A stretch of 64,000 nucleotides of DNA from Pseudomonas putida (GTDB lineage Bacteria > Pseudomonadota > Gammaproteobacteria > Pseudomonadales > Pseudomonadaceae), in the NCBI RefSeq assembly GCF_001976065.1, contig NZ_MNAH01000002.1:617118-681117 (forward strand), written 5' to 3'. Under the pieces are notes generated by a model. That model was not told the DNA's origin, did no database searches, and saw only the letters and a list, made by a program, of their open reading frames with translations. Within the stretch, counting starts at the first letter, position 1. Every line of letters begins with the position of its first letter. A program made the position numbers and the translations under genes. This document shows positions 15,868-24,442 of the stretch, piece after piece.

Positions 15868-17514
15868 ATGGCCCGCAATATGGTTCATTACACCCAGACC
15901 TACGGGGACTTTCAATGGGCGCTGCCATCGACTTTTAACTTCGGTACAGACGTTGTCGACCGCTACGCGCGTGAAGCCGATGGTCCCGCACTGATCTGGG
16001 CGAATGCTGCAGGCGAGGAAATCCAACTTTCCTATTCCGACATGTCACGCCTCACCGACAGGTTCGCGTCGGTGCTGGCCAAACGCGGCATACGCCGGGG
16101 AGATCGAGTGTTGATCATGCTCCCGCGCATTCCGGACTGGCAGGTTGCGATGGTTGGCTGCCTGAAGTTGGGCGCGATCCCGATCCCTTCCGTGGAAATG
16201 CTGACCCAGAAGGACATCAATTACCGCGTCCGTCACGCCGAGGTGCGCGCCGTGGTGGTCCGGGCCGAACATGCGGAAAAGTTTGTCGATGTGTTAAATG
16301 AAGTACCGGTCAGGTTATCGCTGGGAATCGCCGCAGGTTTCGAATCCTTTGAGAACGCGATGATCGAAGCCGACGGCGCCTTCGAACCCGCCGCGTTGTC
16401 TTTGGACGATCCTGCCATTCTGTATTACACCAGTGGCTCCACCGGAGAGCCCAAAGGCGTATTGCACCCCGCGCGCAGTCTGTATGCCTGGCGCGAAGCT
16501 GCGAAATACTGGCTCGACCTGGATCGCAGCGATGTGATCTGGTGCACCGCCGACGTCGGTTGGAGCAAGGCCGGTACGTCTATCCTGTTCGGCCCATGGA
16601 GCGCCGGGGCCTGCACCTTTTTCTACGACGGCCCGTTTGATCCCGCGCAGCGCCTGGCGTTACTGGCCAAGTACAACGTCAGCGTCTATTGCGCGCCCGG
16701 CACCGAGCTGTTTCGCGTGGTGGATGAAGATGTGGCTAGCTTCGACCTATCGCGGCTGCGCCACACCGTATCGGCCGGCGAGCGACTCAACGCCTTTGTG
16801 GCCGATAAGTGGCACAAAAAAACCGGCATCCAAGTCATGGAAGCGTTCGGCCAGACCGAAACGCTCATGACCCTGGCTAACTATGCCTGCATTCCGACCC
16901 GTGAAGGTTCGATGGGCTTGCCTTTGCCGGGCAGCGATGTCGATATCATTGACGCGCAAGGGCGACGACTGCCTCGGGGCAGTGAAGGCGATATCGCGGT
17001 GCGCGTCCCCAATCCTCTACTGATGCTTGGCTATTACAAGGACGAAGCGCGTACCCGAGAGTCGTATATCGAGGCGGACGGCGAGCGTTGGTTTATCACG
17101 GGAGACATCGGAAGCCGAGACGCGGACGGATACTTCTTCTACAGTGGCCGGCGCGATGATGTCATCAATTCAGCGGGTTACCGCATCGGCCCAACCGAAG
17201 TTGAAAGTGCCCTGCTCTCTCACCTGAGTGTCCTTGAATGCGCCGTCATTGGAACGCCACATGAGGAACGGGGTGAAATCGTCAAGGCTTTCGTAATACT
17301 GCGTCCGGGTACAAAGCCGAGTGAGGAACTGGTCCGACATCTGAAAGAACACGTGAAACAGATGACCGCTCCCTATAAATATCCACGCGCCATTGAGTTC
17401 GTCGACGCGCTGCCCAAGACCCAGACAGGCAAGATCCAGCGCAGCGCACTCAGGGCACTTGAAAAAAAGAGACTCACCCTTGAAGAACAGTCCATCCATG
17501 GCACGTCCAGTTAA
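15868..17514 (+). CDS. AMP-forming acyl-CoA synthetase
   Basis: A 548-residue ligase that activates a carboxylic acid with ATP and CoA. The P-loop-like motif LYYTSGSTGEPKGVLH is near residue 186, and the core motif EAFGQTETLM follows. The hinge/A8 region is SGRRDDVINSAGYRIGPTEV, with the catalytic lysine motif PKTQTGKIQRSALR at the C-terminus. The overall pattern is closest to medium-chain/acetyl-CoA-synthetase-like ligases. GAGGAGA seven bases before ATG fixes the start at 15868. It probably performs the entry step of the pathway, like LvaE. The gene overlaps the GntR regulator by 17 bases. Confidence 0.85.
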   Translation: MARNMVHYTQTYGDFQWALPSTFNFGTDVVDRYAREADGPALIWANAAGEEIQLSYSDMSRLTDRFASVLAKRGIRRGDRVLIMLPRIPDWQVAMVGCLKLGAIPIPSVEMLTQKDINYRVRHAEVRAVVVRAEHAEKFVDVLNEVPVRLSLGIAAGFESFENAMIEADGAFEPAALSLDDPAILYYTSGSTGEPKGVLHPARSLYAWREAAKYWLDLDRSDVIWCTADVGWSKAGTSILFGPWSAGACTFFYDGPFDPAQRLALLAKYNVSVYCAPGTELFRVVDEDVASFDLSRLRHTVSAGERLNAFVADKWHKKTGIQVMEAFGQTETLMTLANYACIPTREGSMGLPLPGSDVDIIDAQGRRLPRGSEGDIAVRVPNPLLMLGYYKDEARTRESYIEADGERWFITGDIGSRDADGYFFYSGRRDDVINSAGYRIGPTEVESALLSHLSVLECAVIGTPHEERGEIVKAFVILRPGTKPSEELVRHLKEHVKQMTAPYKYPRAIEFVDALPKTQTGKIQRSALRALEKKRLTLEEQSIHGTSS

Positions 17515-18235
17515 TAGCGACCCGACAGAGTCCAGCTTCCGCATGGTGGCTCGAACGATCGAGCAGCGGATTATCTCCGGGGAAATTACGCCCGGGGACA
17601 TCCTGCCGGCAGAATCCAGGCTTGCGGAACAGCTGGGCGTCAATCGTTCGACCATTCGCGAAGCCATCCGCGTGCTGGAACAGAACGGGTTCGTCAAAAG
17701 GGAACCGGGACGACGCAAGCTGATTACCTCGATTCCCCATTCGGGAGATATTTCCCAGCGCCTCACCGCGACCATGGTGCTGAACCAGGTGACGTTTGAG
17801 GAATTGTGGGAAGCGATGTACGCCCTGGAGCCTGCCGCTGCAGCCGCCGCGGCGGTACGCGGCAACGACGAGGACTTCGCCGCCATCGAAGCTAATCTCG
17901 CCGCGACACGCCAGGCGTTGGAGGACAGCGCTAGCCTGGTGGAGTTGGACATCGAGTTTCACGAACTGGTCGCCACGGCCACTCGCAATCGTGCCATTCA
18001 AATGGCCCGTGCACCGTTGAGCACCCTGTTCTATCCGCCTTTTTACGCGGTGATGTCACGTCTTAATGCGGGCCAGCGGCTTTTGACCGCACATGAGCAG
18101 ATATACCAAGCGATTCGTGCCCATGACGCAGCGAACGCCCGGGAGTGGATGGAGAAGCATATCCAGGATTTCGAGCGTGGGTACGAACTGGCGAATCTGA
18201 ACATGGCCAGCCCGGTGCTGATGCCAGAACGATGA
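17498..18235 (+). CDS. GntR-family regulator, FCD (FadR) subfamily
   Basis: A 245-residue regulator with an N-terminal GntR winged helix (RIISGEITPGDILPAESRLA, NRSTIREAIRVLEQNGFV, about residues 25-75) and an all-helical FCD ligand domain (about residues 95-225). The FCD metal/ligand residues include Asp and His in ELDIEFHELVATAT and later histidines. ATG at 17498 lies inside the end of the ligase gene; the ribosome-binding site is weak, so translational coupling is likely. FCD regulators usually sense the pathway acid or its CoA ester. The GTCnGACA sites at 5112, 11414, 11487 and 19953-19964 fit its operator type. Confidence 0.85.
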   Translation: MARPVNSDPTESSFRMVARTIEQRIISGEITPGDILPAESRLAEQLGVNRSTIREAIRVLEQNGFVKREPGRRKLITSIPHSGDISQRLTATMVLNQVTFEELWEAMYALEPAAAAAAAVRGNDEDFAAIEANLAATRQALEDSASLVELDIEFHELVATATRNRAIQMARAPLSTLFYPPFYAVMSRLNAGQRLLTAHEQIYQAIRAHDAANAREWMEKHIQDFERGYELANLNMASPVLMPER

Positions 18236-18242
18236 GGTCACC

Positions 18243-18956
18243 ATGGATACAAAGCAGCCGCCCCTGAAGGCGCACGACGCGGAACTCAGTGCCCGGCAGG
18301 TCATTACGTCCCGTCGCTCCGTGCGCGCGTTTTTGCGAACCCCGGTGAGACGGGAAACAATCGAGCAGGTGCTGGAACTCGCCGCGCGTGCACCGAGTGG
18401 TTCGAACGTCCAGCCGTGGCAGGTGTGGGTGCTGACCGATGCGCCGTTAATCAATCTCGGTCTTGAGCTGCAGTCGTTAGCACTTGCCGGCAGCGACGAT
18501 CAAAAGGAACAGCCACAAACTCATCACGTCCGTGAGCCCTATCGCTCCCGGCGGCGCAAAGTCGCGCGGGATCTGTACGAATCGCTCGACATCACCCGTG
18601 ATGACACACAGGGAATGCTCAGGCAGACGTCGCGCAATTTCATTTTTTTCGACGCCCCGGTCGGTCTGTTTTTCACCATTGATCGAGACCTCGATAGCAA
18701 CCGCTGGCTCGATTACGGCATGTTTTTACAGAACATCATGCTCGCGGCAAAAGCCTACGGGCTGGACACCTGCGCCCAGCAGGCCTTTGTGAAATACGAG
18801 GCCGTTATCGCCCGGCGCCTGGGCCTCGCCGACAGTCAGAAACTGGTCTGCGGCATGGCGCTCGGCTACGGCGATTTGACTGCCGCGGAAAACACATTTG
18901 TTGCCGAGCGTGCACCGTTGCAGGCATTCACGCAATTCGTCGACACCTTGTACTAA
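18243..18956 (+). CDS. Nitroreductase-family FMN oxidoreductase
   Basis: A 237-residue member of the nitroreductase fold. The FMN-phosphate motif ITSRRSVRAFLRTPV and AARAPSGSNVQPWQVWV are at the N-terminus, and the C-terminal region YGLDTCAQQAF with KLVCGMALGYGD matches the family. It would use NAD(P)H and FMN to reduce a nitro, quinone or enoyl-type substrate; the real substrate here is unknown. It lies 7 bases after the GntR gene and 20 bases before an SDR gene, so it belongs to the same operon. Confidence 0.85.
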   Translation: MDTKQPPLKAHDAELSARQVITSRRSVRAFLRTPVRRETIEQVLELAARAPSGSNVQPWQVWVLTDAPLINLGLELQSLALAGSDDQKEQPQTHHVREPYRSRRRKVARDLYESLDITRDDTQGMLRQTSRNFIFFDAPVGLFFTIDRDLDSNRWLDYGMFLQNIMLAAKAYGLDTCAQQAFVKYEAVIARRLGLADSQKLVCGMALGYGDLTAAENTFVAERAPLQAFTQFVDTLY

Positions 18957-18976
18957 ACCAACCCGGGAGCGAGTGG

Positions 18977-19738
18977 ATGGATATCGTCAATAAAGTAGTG
19001 ATTGTCGCGGGTGGCGGCTCAGGCCTTGGCCAAGCCACGGCCATGGACTTGGCCGAACGAGGAGCCAAAGTGGTGATCGTGGACCTCAACGAACAAGCCG
19101 TGAACCAAGTGGCCCACGCCGTCGATGGCATGGCGGTCGCTTGTGATGTGGCCGATGACGACGCTTCCCGTGCCGCCATGCGACGAATCATAGATACGGT
19201 GGGACTGCCCACGGTGTTGGTCAATTGCGCAGGTGTTGCGCCGTCTGCGCGGATCATTTCCAAAAAAGGTCCGGCATCGTTGGGTGATTTTGAGCGTGTC
19301 ATCCGCATTAACCTCTTGGGCACCTTTAACTGGTTACGTCTGGCGGCGGATGCCATGAAAGACAACATGCCCGATACTGACGGCGCACGCGGCGTCATCA
19401 TCAATACCGCCTCGATTGCTGCCTACGAAGGCCAGATCGGCCAAAGTGCTTACGCCGCATCCAAAGGAGGTGTGGTATCCCTGACCCTCCCGGCGGCCAG
19501 GGAGCTCGCCCGATATGGCATTCGTGTAATGGCCATTGCCCCAGGTTTGTTCGGCACGGCGATGCTTGAATCGATTGATGAAGAAATCAAAGATCGACTC
19601 ATCGCTGACATTCCGTTTCCTCATCGCTTCGGAAAGCCCTCCGAATACTCCGCAATGGTACGGGCAATCATCGAAAATCCGATGCTGAACGGCTCGGTGA
19701 TACGGCTGGATGCCGCGTTGCGCATGCAAGCGCAGTAA
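18977..19738 (+). CDS. SDR, type-2 3-hydroxyacyl-CoA dehydrogenase-like
   Basis: A 253-residue short-chain dehydrogenase. VAGGGSGLGQA at residues 10-20 binds the cofactor, with an NAD-type acidic residue in VVIVDLNEQ. The active site is Tyr159-x-x-x-Lys163 in SAYAASKGG. The long insert with GARGVIINTASIAAYEGQIG and the C-terminal PFPHRFGKPSEY match HSD17B10-like 3-hydroxyacyl-CoA dehydrogenases, including 2-methyl-3-hydroxyacyl-CoA ones. It would give the 3-oxoacyl-CoA cleaved by the thiolase. It is the last gene of the operon before a 230-base gap. Confidence 0.85.
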   Translation: MDIVNKVVIVAGGGSGLGQATAMDLAERGAKVVIVDLNEQAVNQVAHAVDGMAVACDVADDDASRAAMRRIIDTVGLPTVLVNCAGVAPSARIISKKGPASLGDFERVIRINLLGTFNWLRLAADAMKDNMPDTDGARGVIINTASIAAYEGQIGQSAYAASKGGVVSLTLPAARELARYGIRVMAIAPGLFGTAMLESIDEEIKDRLIADIPFPHRFGKPSEYSAMVRAIIENPMLNGSVIRLDAALRMQAQ

Positions 19739-19951
19739 GCTCTCGCACGCAACGTCATCACCCGATTCGGATGGCGTTTAAACATCGCATTAATCTGTTA
19801 TTCGATAGACACCTTTAAACACTCACAAGGCCGTGAACTTGAGAGTTTGACGCTTTGACTAGCGAGGGAGTTCGTACACCCGAAAAAAGCAGCCATTGAT
19901 TTAAATCATTATTAAACCAGCGTTAATGCTCTCTCGTTCTTCCAATAATAA

Positions 19952-19964
19952 TTGTCGGAGACAA
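19952..19964. promoter_or_regulatory. TTGTC-GGA-GACAA dyad at the start of the second MFS gene
   Basis: TTGTC (19952-19956) and GACAA (19960-19964) flank GGA and overlap the GGAG ribosome-binding site of the gene starting at 19969. On the reverse strand it reads GTCTCCGACAAT, sharing the TCCGACAAT of the site at 11487. A repressor bound here would also mask translation initiation. Assignment to the GntR protein at 17498 is an inference. Confidence 0.4.
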
Positions 19965-19968
19965 ACTA

Positions 19969-21276
19969 ATGCACCCTGAAAACGCCATCGGACACGCCGA
20001 CCTACTAGATGCCACTTATCGAAAAATAACCTGGCGCTTACTTCCCTATCTGTTTGTCAGCTACGTATTTGCCTACCTTGACCGGGTCAATATAGGATTC
20101 GCCGCCGTACAGATGAAGGCCGACCTTAACTTCTCAGACGCGGTATATGGCCTGGGCGCGGGAATGTTCTTCGTCGGTTACTTCATGTGTGAGATACCCA
20201 GTAATCTGTTGATGAACAAAATAGGCGCACGTTTGACTATTGCCCGAATCATGATCTGTTGGGGACTGGTGTCCTGCTGCACAATGCTGGTGACCAGTTC
20301 GACATCGTTTTACCTGGTGCGATTGCTACTCGGGATCTTCGAGGCCGGGTTCGCGCCAGGGGTCCTGCTGTATCTGACGCTCTGGTACCCGCCTGCCCGC
20401 CGGGCACAAATGGCCGCTATTTTCCTCAGCGGCGCAGCCATTGCAGGCGTTGTTGGGGCACCGATTTCCGGATGGATCCTCGACGCGATGGACGAAGCCG
20501 GCGGCCTGCACGGCTGGCAATGGCTGTTCATGATGGAAGGCGTGCCTTCGGTGCTGCTCGGTGCGTTGGCACTGTTGTTGTTACCTGATCGTCCTTCGGC
20601 CGCAACCTGGCTCTCGCATGAAGAAAAAGCTCAGGTCACCGCCAGGCTTGCTACGCCGACATCGAAAGCAAGCCACGGCTTTATCGACGCGCTTCGCGAT
20701 CCTGTGATCTATTACATCGCTATCGCGTGGTTTACCGTTATCTGCGGGATTTATTCGGTGTCGTTCTGGATGCCGATGCTCATGCAGGACGCCGGTATCA
20801 AGTCCTCAACCGAAATCGGACTGTGGTCGATCATTCCTTACGGAGCTACGGCCATCGGCATGGTGCTCGTTTCGCGACACTCGGACAAAACCATGGAGCG
20901 TCGTTGGCATGCGGCTGCCTGCGCTCTGTTAGGAGCAGTAGGGCTGGCTCTTTTACCATTCGTCCATGGCAGCTTTCTGTTGACGATGTTGTCGTTGACC
21001 CTCGCCAGCACCGCGGTGTTTTCGGCCATGCCGATCACATTGGCGATGCCCATGTGCTATTTATCCAGCAAAGCTGCGCCGGGCGGCATCGCATTCGTCA
21101 ACACCATCGGCCTGCTCGGCGGCGTGGTGAGTCCGTACATGCTTGGCCTAATCAAAACGAACACTGGCAGCCTGGATAACGGTCTGTTCGTCATCGCTGC
21201 GATGCTCCTGATCGGCGCCCTGTTATTGGTGGGTTTTGTACGTCTTGAACCGCGGATCACCGCCGTGGTGGCCTGA
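19969..21276 (+). CDS. MFS transporter, anion:cation symporter (paralogue of the permease at 2964)
   Basis: A 435-residue inner-membrane permease of the ACS family, with about 12 hydrophobic segments, FAYLDRVNIGFAAVQMKADL near the N-terminus and SDAVYGLGAG after it. It is closely similar to the permease at 2964-4301 over its full length (EAGFAPGVLLYLT and PPARRAQMAAIFL are identical), so the two arose by duplication and probably carry related anions. GGAG eight bases before ATG supports the start. It sits between the acyl-CoA operon and the aconitase-like block and could serve either. Confidence 0.85.
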   Translation: MHPENAIGHADLLDATYRKITWRLLPYLFVSYVFAYLDRVNIGFAAVQMKADLNFSDAVYGLGAGMFFVGYFMCEIPSNLLMNKIGARLTIARIMICWGLVSCCTMLVTSSTSFYLVRLLLGIFEAGFAPGVLLYLTLWYPPARRAQMAAIFLSGAAIAGVVGAPISGWILDAMDEAGGLHGWQWLFMMEGVPSVLLGALALLLLPDRPSAATWLSHEEKAQVTARLATPTSKASHGFIDALRDPVIYYIAIAWFTVICGIYSVSFWMPMLMQDAGIKSSTEIGLWSIIPYGATAIGMVLVSRHSDKTMERRWHAAACALLGAVGLALLPFVHGSFLLTMLSLTLASTAVFSAMPITLAMPMCYLSSKAAPGGIAFVNTIGLLGGVVSPYMLGLIKTNTGSLDNGLFVIAAMLLIGALLLVGFVRLEPRITAVVA

Positions 21277-21300
21277 GACCTTCGCTGAATTCTGCGAAAA

Positions 21301-21328
21301 GACAACTGCATCGAAGGATGCAGTTGTC
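21301..21328. terminator. Strong hairpin after the second MFS gene
   Basis: Perfect 12-base arms GACAACTGCATC and GATGCAGTTGTC around a GAAG loop, starting 24 bases after the MFS stop codon. The following sequence is ACGTTTAAAC rather than a clean T-run, so it may be a weak terminator, an mRNA-stabilising hairpin or an operator. Confidence 0.55.
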
Positions 21329-21466
21329 ACGTTTAAACTCCCGTCTTTAATTTATCAATCAGCCCGGTGACTAGCTGCAATAAGAATTATGCGTTTGTCT
21401 GTCTGGGCCAAAAATCAAATACTTCATTTAATCCCTTATATTTTATGCTCGTGCAGGAGTATTCCG

Positions 21467-22723
21467 ATGGGCTACACCATGACAGAGAAAATACTGGCCC
21501 GAACTGCGGGGCGGGCAACAGTCAATGCTGGTGATGAAGTTCAAGTGAAACCAGACTTCGTACTGGCATACGACTTCCCGGGTTACACTGATCGCTACTT
21601 TAGGGAAATGGAAAGCGAGTTCCAGGTCATACAAGTAAAAGAACCTGCGCGCTTTGGTGTTTTTATCGACCATATGATTCCCGCTATTACGCCGGACGAA
21701 GAACAATTCCACAAAGAAACCCGCGACTGGGCGACTCGTAATGGAGTTGAAGTGTTCGAGCGTCGAGGTATCGGCCATCAGGTCGCGGCGGAAGTCGGCT
21801 ATGCCGTACCGGGCGCATTGGCGGTGCATTTCGACCCGCATATTTCACAACTGGGCACCTTCGGCACACTCGCCCTGGGTATTCACCGCAACATGCTGGA
21901 AGCCTATGTTCAGGACACCGTTTCCCTGCGTGTGCCCGAGACGGTACGTGTCGACTTCATCGGCCAATTGCAGCCAGGCGTAATGGCTCGCGATGTGCTC
22001 AACCATCTGGTCAAAACCCTGGGGCCCAGCGCGTGCCAGTTTTGCGTAATGGAACTGGCAGGGAGTGGGCTCGCCAGCCTGTCGGTGGAAGGCTTGCAGA
22101 CCATCACCGGGCTGGCCATGTTCACCGGGGCGATTTCCGCGATCGTCGCACCGGATGCCGTGAGGCTCGATTACGCCCGTTCCAGGTCGCGCAAAGTGCT
22201 GGAACCGGTCTACAGCGATACGGATGCTCGCTACCGGGCGGTCCACACCATCGACCTCGGCACCATCGAACCCTTGATAGTGATTCCGCCAAGCTCCGCT
22301 GGTACCCGCGATCTGACTGACTATCTCGGCCTCGATGTGCATGTCGGCTACCTCGGTTCCTGTGCTTCTGGCCGTCTCGAAGACCTGCGCATTGCTGCAC
22401 AAATTCTCAAGGGCCGAACGCTGGCGCCCGGGTTTTCACTCTACGTGGTGCCCACCAGTCAACAGATCATGGCGACCGCAGCTAAAGAAGGGTTGCTGAC
22501 CACACTGGTCGAGGCCGGTGCATTCATCTCCTCGCCCAGTTGCGATTATTGCTACGGGCGCATCGGAACCATGAACGCAGGACAACGCGCAGTCTCCACC
22601 GGCACCTTGAATGTTCGCGGGCGGATGGGCAGCTCCGACTCCGAAATCTATCTGTGCAGCGCTGCTGCCGTGGCGGCGGCCGCCATTGAAGGCAAGGTTG
22701 CCGACCCTCGTCATTACCTTTGA
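21467..22723 (+). CDS. Aconitase-superfamily (LeuC-like) hydratase, large subunit
   Basis: A 418-residue protein of the 3-isopropylmalate dehydratase large-subunit type. Three iron-sulphur ligands are kept: Cys299 in GSCASGR and Cys359/Cys362 in SPSCDYCYG, with the same 60 and 3 residue spacing as E. coli LeuC (recalled). The start MTEKILARTAGR is also LeuC-like. The substrate motif normally DSHT reads DPHI (in HFDPHISQLGTFG), so this is not a housekeeping LeuC. AGGAG before ATG at 21467 sets the start. With the small subunit and lyase downstream, it may act on a branched dicarboxylate, as 2,3-dimethylmaleate hydratase does in nicotinate catabolism; that is inference. Confidence 0.75.
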   Translation: MGYTMTEKILARTAGRATVNAGDEVQVKPDFVLAYDFPGYTDRYFREMESEFQVIQVKEPARFGVFIDHMIPAITPDEEQFHKETRDWATRNGVEVFERRGIGHQVAAEVGYAVPGALAVHFDPHISQLGTFGTLALGIHRNMLEAYVQDTVSLRVPETVRVDFIGQLQPGVMARDVLNHLVKTLGPSACQFCVMELAGSGLASLSVEGLQTITGLAMFTGAISAIVAPDAVRLDYARSRSRKVLEPVYSDTDARYRAVHTIDLGTIEPLIVIPPSSAGTRDLTDYLGLDVHVGYLGSCASGRLEDLRIAAQILKGRTLAPGFSLYVVPTSQQIMATAAKEGLLTTLVEAGAFISSPSCDYCYGRIGTMNAGQRAVSTGTLNVRGRMGSSDSEIYLCSAAAVAAAAIEGKVADPRHYL

Positions 22724-22732
22724 GGATTCGTC

Positions 22733-23245
22733 ATGAGTTTGGTCAATTTGCGCGGCCGCGTCGCCTATGTATTTGAAGAAGAAAACTTCGATATCGATCA
22801 AATCGTCGGCGTCAAAAACATCCGGATAAGCGATGCCGAGGTGTTGGCCAAGGTGGCCATGAACGCTTACGACGAGCACTTTGCCGAGCGTGTGCGGCCG
22901 GGTGATCTATTAGTCGGCGCAGCCAATTTCGGCTACGGCCATCCGCACTATCCGCCAATGATAGCCATGCGCAAGCTGGGCATAACAGCCGTCATCGCAG
23001 AATCTTTTTCCCCAGGTTACTGGTGGGGCGAAATGGCCGAAGGCTTCGCACAAATCGAGTGCCCGGGTATCACCCGACTGGTGAGCCGCTGGGATGAAAT
23101 AGAAGTGGATTGGAAAGAGCTCCGGGTCATCAATCTCAGTCGAGGCACTGAACTGACTTTCAAGCCATTCAGTGCCTCGGATTTATTGGTTCTCGAGGCT
23201 GGCGGGCTCATTCCTTACCTCAAGCTGAAACGTCAATGCCCCTAG
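22733..23245 (+). CDS. Aconitase-superfamily (LeuD-like) hydratase, small subunit
   Basis: A 170-residue swivel-domain subunit. GRVAYVFEEENFDIDQIVGVKN is a divergent form of the LeuD opening. The active-site loop, GSSREHA in LeuD, is replaced by NFGYGHPHYPP at about residues 65-75, while the surrounding PGDLLVGAANFG is preserved. Loss of the Ser-Arg substrate-binding pair points to a different substrate. It starts 9 bases after the large subunit with GAGG before ATG, so the two form a heterodimer operon. Confidence 0.7.
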   Translation: MSLVNLRGRVAYVFEEENFDIDQIVGVKNIRISDAEVLAKVAMNAYDEHFAERVRPGDLLVGAANFGYGHPHYPPMIAMRKLGITAVIAESFSPGYWWGEMAEGFAQIECPGITRLVSRWDEIEVDWKELRVINLSRGTELTFKPFSASDLLVLEAGGLIPYLKLKRQCP

Positions 23246-23271
23246 CGCCGTCCCTTTTCAGGAGAGTTGAA

Positions 23272-24132
23272 ATGCATGCAAAGAAAGGCTTTTACCCGCT
23301 GACCGAGGCCTTCAGCGGTCCAAAGGCGTTAGTGATACCTGGGGCCTATGACGCCTTGAGCGCCATGCTCGTCCAGGCGGTAGGTTACCCGGCAGTCTAC
23401 GTTGGCAGCTATGCAACAGCCGCAGCCGGATTCGGACTTGCCGACGTCGGCGTGTTGACGCTCGAGGAATTGGCCCGTCATGCCAAGTCTGTCAGTAACG
23501 CCGTCAGCGTGCCGGTGATTGCCGATGCCGAGGGCGGTTTTTTCGACCCTGCCAATATCTGGCGAACAGTACAGGCGTTTGAAGAGGCTGGCGTGTCGGC
23601 CATTCACATTGAAGATCATGCCGGTGGCAAACACACTGATCTGGAACAAAAACTGGTTCCGCTTGAATTGATGCTACAGCGCCTGCAAGCAGCCTTGGAT
23701 GCTCGACGCAACCCTGAGTTCTTGATCATTGCTCGAACTGACGCCATCTGGGCCACGCATGATGTCGACGAATGCGTCGAACGTTTAAAAGCATTCGCCA
23801 ATATCGGGATCACCCACTTTTTTGCCAACGGTGCAGATCCTGCGACCCTGCGGAAAATCAAACAAAAAGTTCCCGGCAAGTACATCGTGATCAATCTACC
23901 CAGCGTTCGTCATCGTGATGAATGGGACGGCGCAGCGGATCTAGTCATCGATTACGGCTTCTGCCTGCTGGCAGTGACCAAGGCGCTTCAAGTTGCGCTG
24001 AAACAATACAAGAGCGATCCGGATGCGGATCGATCGGACCTTCTGCTCGAAGACTTCCAAACCTTCGAACGTCGTTTGGGATATACCGATTTCACCAAAC
24101 GCGCCCTGCGTTATACGAGCAATAAGAGCTGA
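23272..24132 (+). CDS. Isocitrate lyase/PEP mutase-superfamily lyase
   Basis: A 286-residue TIM-barrel C-C lyase. PGAYDALSAMLVQAVG, VGSYATAAAGFGLADVG, PVIADAEGGF (metal-binding acidic residues) and AIHIEDHAGGKHTD are the family landmarks. The isocitrate/methylisocitrate lyase motif KxCGH is replaced by EDHAGGK (E114-K120), as in oxaloacetate decarboxylase, carboxyphosphonoenolpyruvate and dimethylmalate lyase relatives. AGGAGA before ATG at 23272 fixes the start. Next to two hydratase subunits it would split the hydrated dicarboxylate. 2,3-Dimethylmalate lyase is the closest described precedent for this gene trio; substrate not proven. Confidence 0.75.
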   Translation: MHAKKGFYPLTEAFSGPKALVIPGAYDALSAMLVQAVGYPAVYVGSYATAAAGFGLADVGVLTLEELARHAKSVSNAVSVPVIADAEGGFFDPANIWRTVQAFEEAGVSAIHIEDHAGGKHTDLEQKLVPLELMLQRLQAALDARRNPEFLIIARTDAIWATHDVDECVERLKAFANIGITHFFANGADPATLRKIKQKVPGKYIVINLPSVRHRDEWDGAADLVIDYGFCLLAVTKALQVALKQYKSDPDADRSDLLLEDFQTFERRLGYTDFTKRALRYTSNKS

Positions 24133-24442
24133 TCGCCCCTCACACCATCAACTAGTCCCATCCGATGGTCGACACTGTCGGAAGGGTTGGATTTTGCTCC
24201 CGGAGCGCTCATGAACCCGATGGCGTATCTAGTACTCTGCCTACAATTGTTGACTCCGCCCCATGCTGCTCGTCCTCCGGAAATCGTGATGGACACGAGA
24301 ACGATCCTGCCTTGGGCGGGCTTCGGTCATCCTCCAGATCCCCTGCACCCGAATGCACGATAAACTTTGTTTCAGCCATCCACGATTCTAGAAGCAAACG
24401 CCTCTGGCCTGCTCACACATGCCAGAGGATTTGGTGGCTGGC
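24133..24442. other. Intergenic region between lyase gene and nitH
   Basis: A 310-base gap between convergent genes. No credible gene was seen. The arms CCTCTGGC (24401-24408) and GCCAGAGG (24421-24428) around a 12-base loop lie just beyond the nitH stop and may end the Nit1C transcript. There is no T-run. Confidence 0.5.

Noticed and set aside
21467..23245. Housekeeping leuCD for leucine biosynthesis
   Set aside because: Both active-site loops (DSHT and GSSREHA) are altered, and the neighbours are catabolic rather than leuB or asd-type genes.
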